64,000 bases of DNA from Hydrangea macrophylla (taxonomy: Eukaryota; Streptophyta; Magnoliopsida; Cornales; Hydrangeaceae). Location of the stretch: contig CM066997.1 of NCBI GenBank assembly GCA_033977485.1, positions 80,012,634-80,076,633 of the forward strand. Reading direction: 5' to 3'. The translations under genes were made by a program, and so were the position numbers. Below the pieces are notes generated by a model. The model did no database searches and was not told the origin of the DNA. It worked only from the letters and a program-made list of their open reading frames with translations. Positions 1 to 10,842 of this stretch are shown here, one piece after another; positions within the stretch are counted from its first letter, which is position 1; the number at the start of each line of letters is the position of its first letter.

Positions 1-59
1 ACATCTCTTAATGTAGGACCTCATGGTAACTTCCCACAAGCATAGACAAGCTATTTTAA

Positions 60-520
60 ATGCCTTGGCTAGGATTGATGTCCCCATTGACACTACACCG
101 AAAGATATGGTGGCTTTCTTAAGTGCAATCACCCTTGATCCAATCATTACTTTCTTCGATGAGGATCTGCTCAGAGGGGTCCGTACATAACAAAGCTTTG
201 TACATCATCATCGGATGTAAGGGGCAACAATTGCCATTCTGTCTGGTCAATACGAGTTCTGCCTTGAATGTTTGTGCCCTAAAAACTGCCACCGCCTTGG
301 GCATCGATATCTTCGACATCACCCCGTCCATACAATTTGTGAGAGCCTATGACAACACAAAGAGGAATGTAATGGGGACTGCCTATCTCCAAATCCAAGT
401 AAGGTTTCTGGTGTGCACTGAGCTGCTCCAAATCATGAATATACCCACCTAGTTCAACTTATTGATTCGGAGGCCTTGGCTACATATCAACAAGGTTGTG
501 TCATCCACTGTGCACCAAAT
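60..520 (+). pseudogene. Tat protease relic (element A)
   Basis: Pieces in more than one frame show the retropepsin region. The segment around 238-350 reads LVNTSSALNVCAL, matching the Tat active-site consensus in which D-N-G-S-A-L-N-V-C is usual; here the catalytic Asp-Asn-Gly is N-T-S. The continuation with ALGIDIFDITPS and the later RAYDNTKRNVMGTAYLQIQV strand are typical of this protease family. Upstream, DVPIDTTPKDMVAFLSAIT corresponds to the linker seen intact in element B near 43085. Several stops interrupt it, so it is non-functional. Confidence 0.7.
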
Positions 521-614
521 GATCAAGTATGTTCATAAAAAAGAGGTAAAGTTCATTATCATAAATAGCTAGGGAAATGAAGCCTCACCAAGCTAAGCTC
601 CCATCTTCGAAATC

Positions 615-845
615 TAAATGCCCGAGCTAGAAGAAGGAAAAATTGGAGGATTCTTTATAGAGGGAGTCAACATGATTAGTGATGAGGACAGGTTTCCTAA
701 AATCTACTTCGTGGTAGATAATCTTGTCCGTAAGATGAACTTCTTCCTTGGAATGGGATTGGGCCGACGTCAACAAGGGATCCGCGAGTTCCCTCAAATC
801 GAAGGAAAGAAAAGGCATATTTGGGCTAGGGTACAAGCCCACTAA
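615..845 (+). pseudogene. G-patch-containing linker, element A
   Basis: A 75-codon open stretch contains FFLGMGLGRRQQGIREFPQ followed by KKRHIWARVQAH. Glycine-rich FPGMGLGRRNQG-type motifs between protease and RT are found in Tat elements, and the parallel stretch exists in element B (about 43798-43890). A G-patch is an RNA-binding glycine motif; its role in the retroelement is not settled. The segment opens in frame but is flanked by stops and is a relic. Confidence 0.55.
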
Positions 846-1049
846 AGAAGACATCGAGCTGCAGAAGCCATAGAAGAAGAGAATAAGAAGTCTCCCTCCA
901 TACCAAAAGACCTTGAACGGATAGTTCATCAAGGAAGGGGATGATTTCCCCTACTACGAGTTTGTAGAACCTTGGATCCATCAGGTCATTAGAAAGAGGT
1001 ACCGCGGCCTTGAAATCTTCACTGATTGTGAGAGGCCACCTATCAAGAC

Positions 1050-1688
1050 TTGTTCTACCTAGAAGAAGCCATCAAGACCCTAGAGAAAGATTGGTTGAAG
1101 AACCTAGACACCGAAGCCATCGAGAAAATGTGGGAAGAACTTGCTGAAGAAATGGAAGGAGAGAGGACCAAGAGCCAAGATGATCAGATCATACCAACCG
1201 ACGAGGGTTTGAGCAACCAGACTGTACAGTCATCTATTTGTGTCTCCCTATCTCCTATTACCCCAGAGTTTGTACTTCTAATTATCGAGTCTGTATCAGA
1301 GTCGGCTGTTGTGGACCCATCACTGTCCGATGTAATCAATGCTCCCACTATCAATAAAATGAAAGACAATTCTGCTTACTCCTCTATGTCTAATAATTGT
1401 GAATGCACAAATACCTCTGAGGATCTCCTAATCGAACTTAAACAACTAATTGAAAAACCACCTACTTGGGAAGTAATGGAAGATACTTTATCAATTAATC
1501 TAGGTAATGAAAAAATCCTCAAATTGTACAAATTGGCTCAATGTTTAATGAAGAAAAAAAAACTAACTCTTTTGCTAAAAGAATTCAAAGATGTTTTTGC
1601 TTGGTCTTACGAAGACATGCCTGGGGTCGACCCTGACATCGTCCAACATCATATTGCCCTTCTCCCTGATTCTAAACATGTCAAGTAG
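1050..1688 (+). pseudogene. Pol linker and start of RT, element A
   Basis: 212 open codons. The first two thirds are acidic and Ser/Thr-rich with no recognisable domain. The last 40 codons, LLLKEFKDVFAWSYEDMPG then DPDIVQHHIALLP, are the conserved entry into Tat reverse transcriptase. The frame ends in TAG at 1686 at a position expected to encode glutamine (V-K-Q-K-L). Two more TAG codons in the same frame (1713 and 1776) also fall at expected Gln positions before the sequence shifts frame near 1860. Confidence 0.7.
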
Positions 1689-2500
1689 AAACTAAGGTGC
1701 ATGAGACCAGAATAGGCACTCAAGGTCAAAGAAGAAGTAGAAAAGCAGTTCAAAGCAGGATTCATCATTGTCACATAGTATCCAGAATGGGTTGCCAATA
1801 TCGTACCATTCCCCAAGAAGGATGGAAATTTTTGCGTGTGTATCAATTTTTGTGATCTAAATAAGGCTAGTCCGAAGGATGACTTCTCGCTTTCCCCACA
1901 TCAATGTTTTGGTAGACACCACCATAGGTCTCGAGCTATTGTCATTCATGGATGGTTTATCCAGGTATAACTAGTTTATAATGGCACCAAAAGATTGAGA
2001 AAATATGACCTTCACCGCACTATGGGGGACTTACTACTACAGGGTAATGCCTTTCGGGCTCAAGAATGCAGGAACAACCTACCAAAGGGCTGCCACCACC
2101 CTATTGCATAACATGATTCACAAAAAAGTAGAGGTATACATGGACAACATGATTGTGAAATCCAAGGATCGAGAAGGATACTTGGTAGTGCTGGAAAAGT
2201 TCTTCGAGAGATTGCGCAAATAAAAGATGAGATTGAATCCAAAAAAGTGCATTTTCGGGGTAACTTCTGCAAAGCTCCTGGGTTTTTTCATCATGCAAAG
2301 GGGGATAGAATTGGACCCTTCCAAAATCAAAGCAATTCTAGAGATGGAACCGCCACAGAATGAGAAAGAAGTAAGAGGGTTCCTCGAGAGGATCCAGTTC
2401 ATCAACTACTTTATCTCCAAGCTCACGACAATATGTGATCCATTATTCCGATTACTGAAGAAGGGAGAGAATTTCTAATGGGATGACCAATTCCAAACCG
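1689..2500 (+). pseudogene. Reverse transcriptase relic, element A
   Basis: Conserved RT blocks can be followed across stops and frameshifts: VANIVPFPKKDG (about 1790-1826), DLNKASPKDDF (1855-1888), the MDGLSRYN block (about 1950), then the open segment 2005-2223 with YYRVMPFGLKNAGTTYQ and VEVYMDNMIVKSK, and 2227-2478 with GFLERIQFINYFISKL (2374-2421) and CDPLFRLLKKG (2434-2466). The catalytic box reads Y-M-D-N (2137-2148) instead of Y-x-D-D, a GAC-to-AAC change that would abolish polymerisation. It is joined to RNase H downstream as in all Ty3/gypsy pol genes. Confidence 0.85.
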
Positions 2501-3000
2501 CCTTCGAAAAAATAAAAATCTACCTTCAAAATTCACTAGTACTCTCACCACCTATCCCTCACAAGCCCTAATTTCTTTACCTATTTATCTCCGAGAATTC
2601 CATGGGTTATATGCTAGCCCAAGAAGAAGAAGAGAGCCACTCAGAAAAAGCTATATATTACCTTAGCAAGAGAATGACTAGGTATGAGCTCAATTAATCT
2701 ACCCTCAAAAAAACATATTGGGCTTTAGTCTAATGTACTCGCCGACTAAGACACTACATGTTAGCCTTTCTAGTTGTGCTCATATCTTATATGGATTCTC
2801 TAAAATACCTCCTTGAAAAATCTGCCATAACCGATTGCATATCCCGTTGGTTACTTCTACTATCTGAATTCGATATCAAGTATGTAAAGCAAATCAGTCA
2901 AAGGGAGAACTATAACCAAGCATCTCGCTGAGTACGTCGTTGATTCTAAGGAAAATGGAGACTTTTCACTCCTGGACGAAAATATCATGGAAGTTGAAGA
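2501..3000 (+). pseudogene. RNase H (retroviral-type) relic, element A
   Basis: Translation with stops ignored gives KAIYYLSKRMTRYELN at about 2650-2697, then YWALV, RRLRHYMLAF and SRWLLLLSEFDIKYV (2844-2885). This is the connection/RNase H part of Tat pol, ending with the SRWLL-LSEFDI-Y motif. Frequent TAG/TAA and a frame change make it a pseudogene. Element B has the matching region at 47040-47300. Confidence 0.7.
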
Positions 3001-3310
3001 AGAGCAGTAGAAGTTATACTTCGATGGGACAGCCAACATAAAAGGATACGGAGTAGGGATGATTCTAGTATCACCGAATGGGGACCATACCCCATTAGTA
3101 GTCAAACTCAACTATGACTTCACCAACAATACCATTGAATACGAGGCGTGCATTTTTGGGATGGAAGCAGCAATAGAATTGAAGGTTCAGAAATTGGATG
3201 TGTTCGGAGACTCAAACCTCATTGTATCACAACCTAGTAGAGAATGGAAGGTAAAGGAGGAAAGGTTGAAACTCTATCATGATCATCTCGATGGACTCAA
3301 GAAATAGTTT
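2985..3310 (+). pseudogene. Second (archaeal-type) RNase H relic, element A
   Basis: The strand K-L-Y-F-D-G-T-A-N-I-K-G-Y-G-V-G at 3011-3058, followed by the open segment 3059-3307 (MILVSPNGDHTPLVVKL, NNTIEYEACIFGMEAAIEL, DVFGDSNLIVSQ), is the second RNase H domain characteristic of Tat elements. Catalytic Asp (YFDG), Glu (EYEA) and Asp (GDSN) are all recognisable. A TAG at 3008 replaces the usual tryptophan (Q-W-K-L-Y-F-D-G), and a TAG at 3305 sits at an expected Gln. Confidence 0.8.
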
Positions 3311-3639
3311 GAGAGCATAGCATTTTTCTACCTGCCCAGGGAAGAGAACCAGTTAGCAGATTCTTTGGCTACCTTGGCATCCATAATCAAAATCCCCGTG
3401 GAAGTCAAGATGATGCCCTTGGTAATTGAGCATAGATATGAGCCTTCATTCTGCATGATCGCCGCAATCGAAGAAGAAGAAAAAGAAACACCATGGAACC
3501 AATATGTATGGGACTTCATAGAAAAGAGAATGTATCCCCAAGAGTCTACCAAAAAAGACAAAAGAGCAATTTGAAGGTTCACGGGACAGTTCATTGTCTG
3601 TAGGAGAAGACTGCTAAAGAAAGGATACAATGGTCACAA

Positions 3640-4738
3640 CCTAACTTGCCTGTTCGGAAGAAACGCCAGAAGAATGATGGAAGAAATACATGAAGGGGTG
3701 TGTAGTCCCCACATGAATGGTCACATGCTGGTTAAGAAGATCATAAGATAAGAGTACTACTGGACAATATTGGAGAAAGATTGCTGCGAATATGTAAGAA
3801 GATACCACAAATGCCAGATCTATGCAAACATAATGCATGTACTGCCGTTTCTACTCTATAGTATGACCTTTCCCTGGCCATTCTTAACCTGGGGGATCGA
3901 TATTATTGGCGAGATTGTTCCAAAAACATCAAATGGGAATAGATACATCCTGATAGCCATCGATTACTTCATGAAATGGGTTAAAGTTGCATCCTATACC
4001 AAGTTAGGAGCCAAGGAAGTGGCTAAATTCATTAAGAGAAACCTCATCTGTGGCTATAGAGTGCCTCATCAGATCACCTCGGATAACGGGAGCCACTTCA
4101 AAGCAAAAGTTAGGGATTTCTTTAAGGAGTACAAAATCACTTATCATAAGTCATCGCAATATAGGCCACAAACCAATGGGGCAGTCGAAGCCGCAAATAA
4201 GAACGTCAAGACCATACTATAGAAATCAGCTAATACTTACAAAGATTGGCACGAGAAGCTTCCATTTGCATTTTAAGGATATAGAACAATAATAAGGATG
4301 TCTACAGGAGCGACTCCTTATTCACTGGTGTATGGAATGGAAGCAGTACTTTCGGTTGAGATGGAGTTACCGTCCCTGCAAGTAATGGACGAATGTGAAA
4401 TTTTAGAATCTGATTGGCTAAGGAAAAGGTACAAAGAGTTGGCACTCATAGATGAAAAGTGCCTCGCAATGATTGATCATGTTCGAACCTATCAGAGAAG
4501 GATAGCATGTGCTCTCGACAAAAAGGTCTGTCCAAGGAAAATTGTCAAAGGTGACCTTATCCTTAAAGAGTTGCGAGTCCCAATCTTCGATCTGCGCAGA
4601 AAATTCAAACCTAAATGGGTTAGACCTTACATCGTCAAAACTATCCTTTCTGGAGGTACAACCTATCTCATAGACCTTGACGATATCGAGTTCAAAGAAC
4701 CAATCAACCTCGATCACCTTAAAAAGTACTATGCTTAA
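3640..4738 (+). pseudogene. Integrase relic, element A
   Basis: Integrase would insert the cDNA into the chromosome. A zinc-finger region (HEGVCSPHMNGH at 3690-3725, CHKCQIYAN-like Cys pair near 3803-3820) precedes the catalytic core: WGIDIIGEIVPKTSNGNRYI (first Asp), HQITSDNGSHFKAKV (second Asp) and QTNGAVEAANKNVK (Glu) in the open segment 3770-4222. A TAG ends this at 4220. The C-terminal part is open at 4298-4738 (TPYSLVYGMEAVLS through NLDHLKKYYA) with a natural stop at 4736. One frameshift near 4290 and at least three stops kill it. The D-D-E residues themselves are retained. Confidence 0.85.
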
Positions 4739-5640
4739 CTTTCACAAAACCTTTCAAGACTTTGCTTTGAACTACGCTTGACTTGATTCCCACTAGGGGA
4801 TACGTAGGCAACCGCTTCGGTTCTGTCGTCCCATCCACCAAAAATAACCCACTTCTTTCCTACCTTGGCCCAAACTATTTGGACCTGCTTCCTGCTCGGG
4901 GGTACGTAGGCAGACTTTCAAAAAGAAAAGAAGGATGCCTCGCTAGGTCAAAAATTCAAAAGGATGCCTAGGCAAAAATTAGAGCTAAATCCAAAGAGAG
5001 CAATAACAAAAGAGATAAAAGAGCTCGCTAGGTCACTCCACTAGTGCCTAGGCAAAAGAAATTAGCATCTGAGAGATTAAAGTCGAGGTCCTTACCATAA
5101 CCCAAAAACCACCCTTCATACTAAGGGCAAGCTTTGGCCACCTGCCTTGTTTGCCTAAATCTTTCCTAAACTAGGGGAAAACTTCAGTCATCTACCTCAT
5201 TTGCCTAAAATCCATCTACACCTCAAACTAGGGGCAAACTTCGGCTACCCGCCTCATTTGCCTCCAACTACCCAAGTAAGTACCAAAAGCAACATCTAAT
5301 TGAAACCATGTTATAAAATGTTTTCAGTAAGCCAAGATGCATCAAATAAGATTCTCAAAGTAATCTAGATCCATCAACAAACAAACTTTGAATATTACAT
5401 TAGCAGAAAGGATTGAAAAGATAAAGTTTCAAAGGCAATTACAAATATCAAAGACACTGGGAGGAAAAAGCATAATTTGTCAAGTCCGGTTTTATTTTGT
5501 GTCTTTTATTTCTTCAAAGCTCTTAGTCTTTAGAAGAAGGCCTTCATCCGGTATGTCCAACCATTAATGAAAGCAGCAATAGTAACAGCTCTGACTCTGG
5601 AAGCAAAGAGCCTCTCAGCGAATCCCTTGGAAATCTCTTA
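4739..5640 (+). other. Non-coding tract 3' of integrase, element A
   Basis: No gene is visible. The tract contains two copies of a GGGxTACGTAGGCA phrase (near 4797-4810 and 4899-4912), a stretch of CTAGGTCA/GCCTAGGCA-type short repeats (4930-5055) and the repeat block at 5121-5265. Such ACGTAGGC phrases commonly follow integrase in Tat elements (recalled family pattern). After 5280 it is AT-rich, leading to the end of the antisense gene. Confidence 0.6.
5121..5265 (+). repeat. Three imperfect copies of a 36-37-bp repeat
   Basis: Copies begin at about 5121, 5170 and 5228. Each starts CTAGGGGCAAACTT-like and ends CCTCATTTGCCT-like. Spacing is about 49 and 58 bp. It lies in the untranslated region between integrase and the antisense pseudogene. 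Confidence 0.6.
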
Positions 5641-6595
5641 AACTTACATGTACTGCCTACCCAATTGACTTGGATAGTAGAAGGAGGTCTCTCTCAGACA
5701 TATCAGCCATACCCTTTGGTGATCTCTAAGGCCCGTAGTCACAGCATGATGACCCCAATGCCTCACAAACCAGCAAACATCTGACTCAAAAAAAGTACTC
5801 ATCATGCGAATCCAGTCGGCATAAGTATAGTGAGAATGAAGCATAGCCCTATGAAAGTAAGCCAACGGCCTATCCACAGCTAAAGACGCTCATACAACCA
5901 AGCCTGTAACACCAAATGTGCCCTAAAAAGAAGAAAAATCCCTTGGTTGAGTACGTTATCCAAACCATTCAGGGTTTCAACAAGAACCATATCCATGAGG
6001 TTCCTACCCAATTTCAATCTGAGACAAACATGTACCAAGGTGCTAGAAGTGCTCAAGAATAAGAAGTACAAAGTCATACACAAGATCAAAGCAGCTCCAC
6101 GGGTAACATCATAAACACTGGCATCTTTGGGGTTAGTATAATTAGCAATGTTGGAGGCAATATTAAGAACCTCGCCTTGAACCAGTTGACTAAATATGAC
6201 GGCCGAGCAGTCCAGATATTCAGCCAAGTCGCGAGTAGGGCTAGGGGTATCAGCGAAGAAGAATCAAGTCTGAGTCGGGATCAAAGCCAAGAATGGTGCA
6301 GAATTCCTCAAACATGGGACACATCTCCAGGCCATTAAAGTTGAAAACATGATTTGCCGGATCCCAATGGGCAATAGCAGCACGCATGAATTCAGTATTC
6401 AGAGCCATTTAGCGGAGGGAGAATAGTTCAGTCAAGCTATAACTGAAGAGTTTGATCCGTTCCACACCATCCATGATGTTCAGCCAAGCAATGAGTAGAG
6501 CAGGATCATACATTGCCATATTTTCTATCGTGGCTCTAGAAAAATTCAAAATTTTGGCAACACCTCCTCGTTTCAACGACTATCCCACCTATAAT
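5641..6595 (-). pseudogene. Antisense DUF7745-like pseudogene
   Basis: Read on the minus strand from about 6595 to 5641. The segments are AMYDPALLIAWLNIMDGVE, then FMRAAIAHWDPANHVFNFNG and FEEFCTILGFDPDSDLILL, a frameshift near 6250, then LAEYLDCSAVIF, DVTRGAALILCMTLYFLFL and MVLVETLNGLD ending LVLQAWLYERL, a second frameshift near 5880, and RETSFYYPSQLGRQYM at the end. This matches the plant-only DUF7745 family as I recall it, whose function is unknown; the family is frequent next to retrotransposons. An in-frame TAA precedes MALN at about 6410. The orientation is opposite to pol, as in the antisense ORFs described for Tat elements. Confidence 0.65.
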
Positions 6596-6659
6596 GCAAA
6601 CACACTCACTATCACAAAACTGACCATCATAGTAGCATCACAATCACAGAATCATAGTA

Positions 6660-6676
6660 CATATATATATATATAT
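6660..6676 (+). repeat. (AT)n microsatellite
   Basis: Eight to nine AT dinucleotides just left of the solo LTR. Confidence 0.8.
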
Positions 6677-7390
6677 CGTCACATGATCACTGTAGATACC
6701 CCAATTTTGACCGAACTATTAAACTTAGGGGGGTTTACCTCTAGAGATCAATGATGAATATGTCTCATCGGAATCAAGACTCTTATAAGCAATCTGATTC
6801 TATTCCAAGAAGAATCTCGGTCCAAAATTGCCCTTTTCAGCCAAAGATACCAAAATTTTCATTTACCTATCACCTTGTAGACTATGAGTTTTGAACACGT
6901 ATAGAAACACGGCATTGTCTTCGGAGCATCTTAAAACCATTTTCAAAAGGACAGAAATTCAGCATGAACCCCAAAAAAAAAAAACAAAAAAAAAAGTCAA
7001 TAGTTGACCCAGTGAAAAGTCAACGGGTCAAAAGGGAGTCAATCGTAAAATTTTCAAATTTCAAGATGAAAAGTCTCGGCAATTGTTCATTAGGTCTCCC
7101 TTATGCTAGAAATGATTTTTAAGAATTTTTAAATGAAAGGGAACATTGAGAAATCGAAAGGTCTTTAAAACGAATTGTGCAGGAAATTGGAAATTTGCCT
7201 TCGGAGGGAGAGTTGACTTTTTTTCCTTAAGGATTTTGATTTTTTAGATATTTTTATTGAATCCAAATGGGGGTATTTCCTTAATTATATTTAATGTCTT
7301 AAGTAAATGTCTTAACGACATTTACTTAAATGACATGAAATAAAATTAAGGTGCTAAATTACTGTGAATAGTGTTGAACAGATGTGCAGT

Positions 7391-7449
7391 GGCACTCAAA
7401 GTGCCCGAACGACAATCAGTGAATGCCGTTGCGGCACTCAGCGAGTGCC
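7391..7449 (+). promoter_or_regulatory. CG-containing inverted repeats upstream of TATA, solo LTR 1
   Basis: Three overlapping inverted repeats: GGCACTCAAAGTGCC (7391-7405), TGCCGTTGCGGCA (about 7424-7436) and GGCACTCAGCGAGTGCC (7433-7449). They lie about 200 bp before the TATA box. A decayed equivalent is at 13468-13560 in the interrupted Tat LTR. No factor is known to me for them. Confidence 0.6.
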
Positions 7450-7652
7450 ATTTAATCTTCATTGAGGGCCGGCCCCTGGGCTAATTTGCATTTTTAAGAC
7501 AAAATTCTTTTTCAATCTTTGATCAAATGAATGCATCAAACCATGCTGTTTTTTGTGTACGTGTTCACTACTCTTAGGTCATGCAAACCATGCTCCCACC
7601 ATACCTAATTAACCTATCTTCCCTTATCTTATCCCCTAAGATAATGAAAGTC

Positions 7653-7659
7653 TATAAAA
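7653..7659 (+). promoter_or_regulatory. TATA box, solo LTR 1
   Basis: TATAAAA followed downstream by a GA-rich leader with a short tandem repeat (GGAGACTTGAATCTTG near 7685-7725). It is in the expected place for the U3/R boundary. Confidence 0.6.
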
Positions 7660-10406
7660 CCCCATTTTATCTCATTTTGTGTGGTTGGAGACTTGAATCT
7701 TGGGTTGGAGACTTGAATCTTGAGAGAGAGACTTGAACCTTGAAGATGAGGCTTCAATCTTAGAAAGAGAGGCTGAATTTTGAAGATGAAGTTTGTTCTT
7801 AGAGAAATATAGAGAGAGAAACCCAAAAACCCCATGTAAATCCTACCCAATACACCCAATTCCTCAAATCTCCATTGAAGAACCTTGAAGCTTCAAGGAA
7901 GAAGAAGAAGAAGAAGAGTATTGCTTGTAAGGTTTGGATCTCTCCAAATCAATCAAATCCTGAGAAGATCTAGAGGTTAAATCATTATTCCTATACTTGT
8001 TCTACATAATTCAATCACAAATTCATAGATCTAGGATTTTTACACATTTTCAAAACCTCTCTTCCTACCTCATTTCATCATACACAACTTAGAATTTGTG
8101 ATTGAATCTCATAGAATTTCATTAATTTTGATCTAATTGGTGCCTTGGGTTTAAAATAAGTTTGGTTTTGAAGAATTTTGTGTTACAATTCCTCTAAGTA
8201 AACTTTGATCCTTCATTTCTATTTTCCTCTTAAGATTCATGAGATTTTATATATCTTATTGAGTCTCTTTGAGTTTGATTCTTTGGTTTCCTATGATCCT
8301 ATGATCCATATAGAGATTAAATTGAATCATAGTCATATCTACACATAGTTGGTTGAGTTCAAGTCTTAGCTCATGATTTGGATCTCCCTACTAGGGATCT
8401 TATGGAATCCATACTATATTCCATAGAGATTTGAGTAAATTGGGGTCTTATTTAGTCTCCAAGGACCATTAATTTGAGAGGAGAATAAGGTGTCATGGAT
8501 CTACATTCCTCAAGGATCATATGTTTGAGAGAGGAATTATATGTAGATTTTCATAGTTTATATTCCAAGGTTCATAAGATTGAGTAAGACCTTAGGATTC
8601 TCTTGCTATGAGATCTATGGTGGAAATCCATTAAGGCTAAATCTATGAATCTCTTCATGTTTCATTATTTATTTCAATAATCATAGTCATACTTGATCCT
8701 AGTTCTCTCTAGAATCATTGATCAAGTTTGATTCGAAATATGAACGCCAATTCAACAAAGGTGCAGTGATTCCATAAACCAACTGTGATCAAAGATTTTT
8801 TTTTATAAAATCATGGTTCATTGGAATTGGATGAGATCAATTGGAGGTTGCTCATAACCCATTTAAGTACCTTTGTGATTTTTGTTTTAATGAAATTCCA
8901 TGTTCAAGATGGTTTGGTCTCGTGATTTCAAAACAAGCAACTCTCTGTCCAAAATTTTAGAACAGTAAGTCCGTTTTAAAATTAATAAATCAGAACCTTA
9001 ATCGATCTTTCTTGACCCAAACTAATTTTTTCTAAGTATTATAATGTGTTAGGAAGATACCCTAAAAATATCTAAGTATTTCTCATTTGTTTACTATTTT
9101 TAGAAAATCATACAAGATCTCTGGACAGAGAGTCGTAGATTCATGAGTGACGTCTAGTGTTTTCCATATTCCCAGAGATCTAACCGTTCAAACCTTGATT
9201 TTCATTTTGGGTTAGAAACTAGACTCACAGAAGTATATCATATCCAAAAATAATTAAGATCCAACCGTTGGAAACATGGTTTTTCCATCTTTGAAAGTTG
9301 GGTCTGCTCTCTGTGATTCATAAGAAACTGTCACTGTTTTATCTAATCTTATTTATTTTGACTTAAATGGTTTCCTAATGTCTTGAGACCCAAATAAAGT
9401 TTTGAATAATAATAATTAAGTGTAAATCTAGAGGCTAAGTGATCCAAATTAGTGAATAATTCATAGCTCATTCATGTTCATATCCATGCATTCATTCATG
9501 TATATAGATGCTTGTAGTTAGGCTTTAGCTCTATGTTGTTTTGTCCTTGGTTGAACCTAATTGTGATTTGCTTATAATCATGTTGGGATTATACCACCTC
9601 TATATAGACATTGAATTAGCTCCTAGTTGAGACTTGTATAACTATAGAGGTGCCATGGCTCCAACTAATCAAAAGGAATTCATAATTTTGTCAATTCTTT
9701 CCATGCTTGATAGATTTAAGCTAGAAGCTTAGGGTTGATTATTTGATATCTTTGATCAAGGCATGAGTACTAATCTTTGTTTTGTAGCGCATTTGAGGTA
9801 CAATTTCTCAACTCCTTCTCTAGTTTGATTTACTTATTTGATTTTAATTGATTTTAAACCTCAAGCGCGACACATTAGCCTAGGTTCTTGCCTTATGTGT
9901 TAATATGCGTTAGAGACCTTTTCTTAGGTTTTATTTTATATGTATGCATTGCACGTTTCTATTTTGCGGCTGGATCCCGGGTATATTTTCTAGTTCCCTA
10001 TTTGCATATCATATTGCTTGCTATTTGAATTACGTGGCTTATGAATGATATTTTGTCGTTAGCTATTTTGCACCCTTTTCAACATGCTTGTATAATGTAT
10101 TATTTATATACATGTATTAGTTGAGGGCATGCTTAGATTAATAATTCAATTAAAAGAATAATGAGTAGAGGCCTATCACGAGATAGGATGAAATCATGAA
10201 AGGGGGTGTTTTAGTCCGCAGGGCTCCTTCCCTTTTCATTCCATAATCCTCGGACCCAGATTATCTTTGGTTTCGCAAAAGATCAGTTTGCTTTCAAAAT
10301 GGTTTCTTAATCTCCCTTAAAAAATTAAGTGGTGACTCGTAATTGAATTTGAATTTGAAAAAAATTGTTTTAAAATTAAAAGTGGGCCCAAATGCCGGTA
10401 TCCACA

Positions 10407-10842
10407 ATCACAAACTAAAATAAGCACACAACTGCGCCTCCAAACCAGAAACTATCCGGCCTAAAGGCAAAACGTCACAATATCCTGTCAAAGGTGACAA
10501 ATCATCCATCAAGCACAAATCTCACAATACACTGATACAACCCAATCAAAAACATAAAAATAGAGATAAAACAAAAGTCCCTGCTCGGAGCCCTCAGTCC
10601 TAATCCTCATCTTCTACAGGGCTGTTTGGAGTGTATGTCGGCAGAAGCCCCTATACCTAGGCCTGGACCTCAATGAGCTAGTGCTACCTCCATGTTACTG
10701 CACACACAGATAAAATAGAAACTGTCAGTCATGAACCAACAAAAGTATAAGAACGGGGTTGAGTCAGAAATATACCAGGGATGCCATCTGATTGGTGGCA
10801 AATTGCCACATACCATCCATTTGTCAGAAGTGAAGCCTAGGA
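10407..10842 (-). other. Non-coding stretch downstream of antisense PMD pseudogene
   Basis: There is no convincing ORF. Given the antisense orientation of its neighbour this is likely 3' untranslated or intronic sequence of the plant-mobile-domain pseudogene, continuing element A after the solo LTR. Confidence 0.4.

Larger units (their letters stand above)
6691..10406 (+). mobile_element. Solo LTR 1, Tat type, TSD ATCAC
   Basis: The 3716-bp unit begins TGTAGATACC and ends GGTATCCACA, an inverted terminal pair, and is flanked by the identical 5-bp duplication ATCAC (6686-6690 and 10407-10411). There is no primer-binding site after it and no internal region, so it is a solo LTR left by LTR-LTR recombination. 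It lies between the two antisense pseudogenes of element A. Inside are a TATA box near 7653 and a tail shared with the other Tat LTRs (a GGGGGTG-TTTTAGTC block near 10203 and AAGTGGTGACTC near 10328). Confidence 0.92.

Noticed and set aside
5641..6595. A functional host gene on the minus strand
   Set aside because: At least two frameshifts and an in-frame stop interrupt the DUF7745-like sequence, and its setting is a retrotransposon interior.
6691..10406. Reading solo LTR 1 as the 3' LTR of element A
   Set aside because: Its perfect ATCAC duplication on both sides and the continuation of antisense host-like sequence on the right show that it is a separate insertion.
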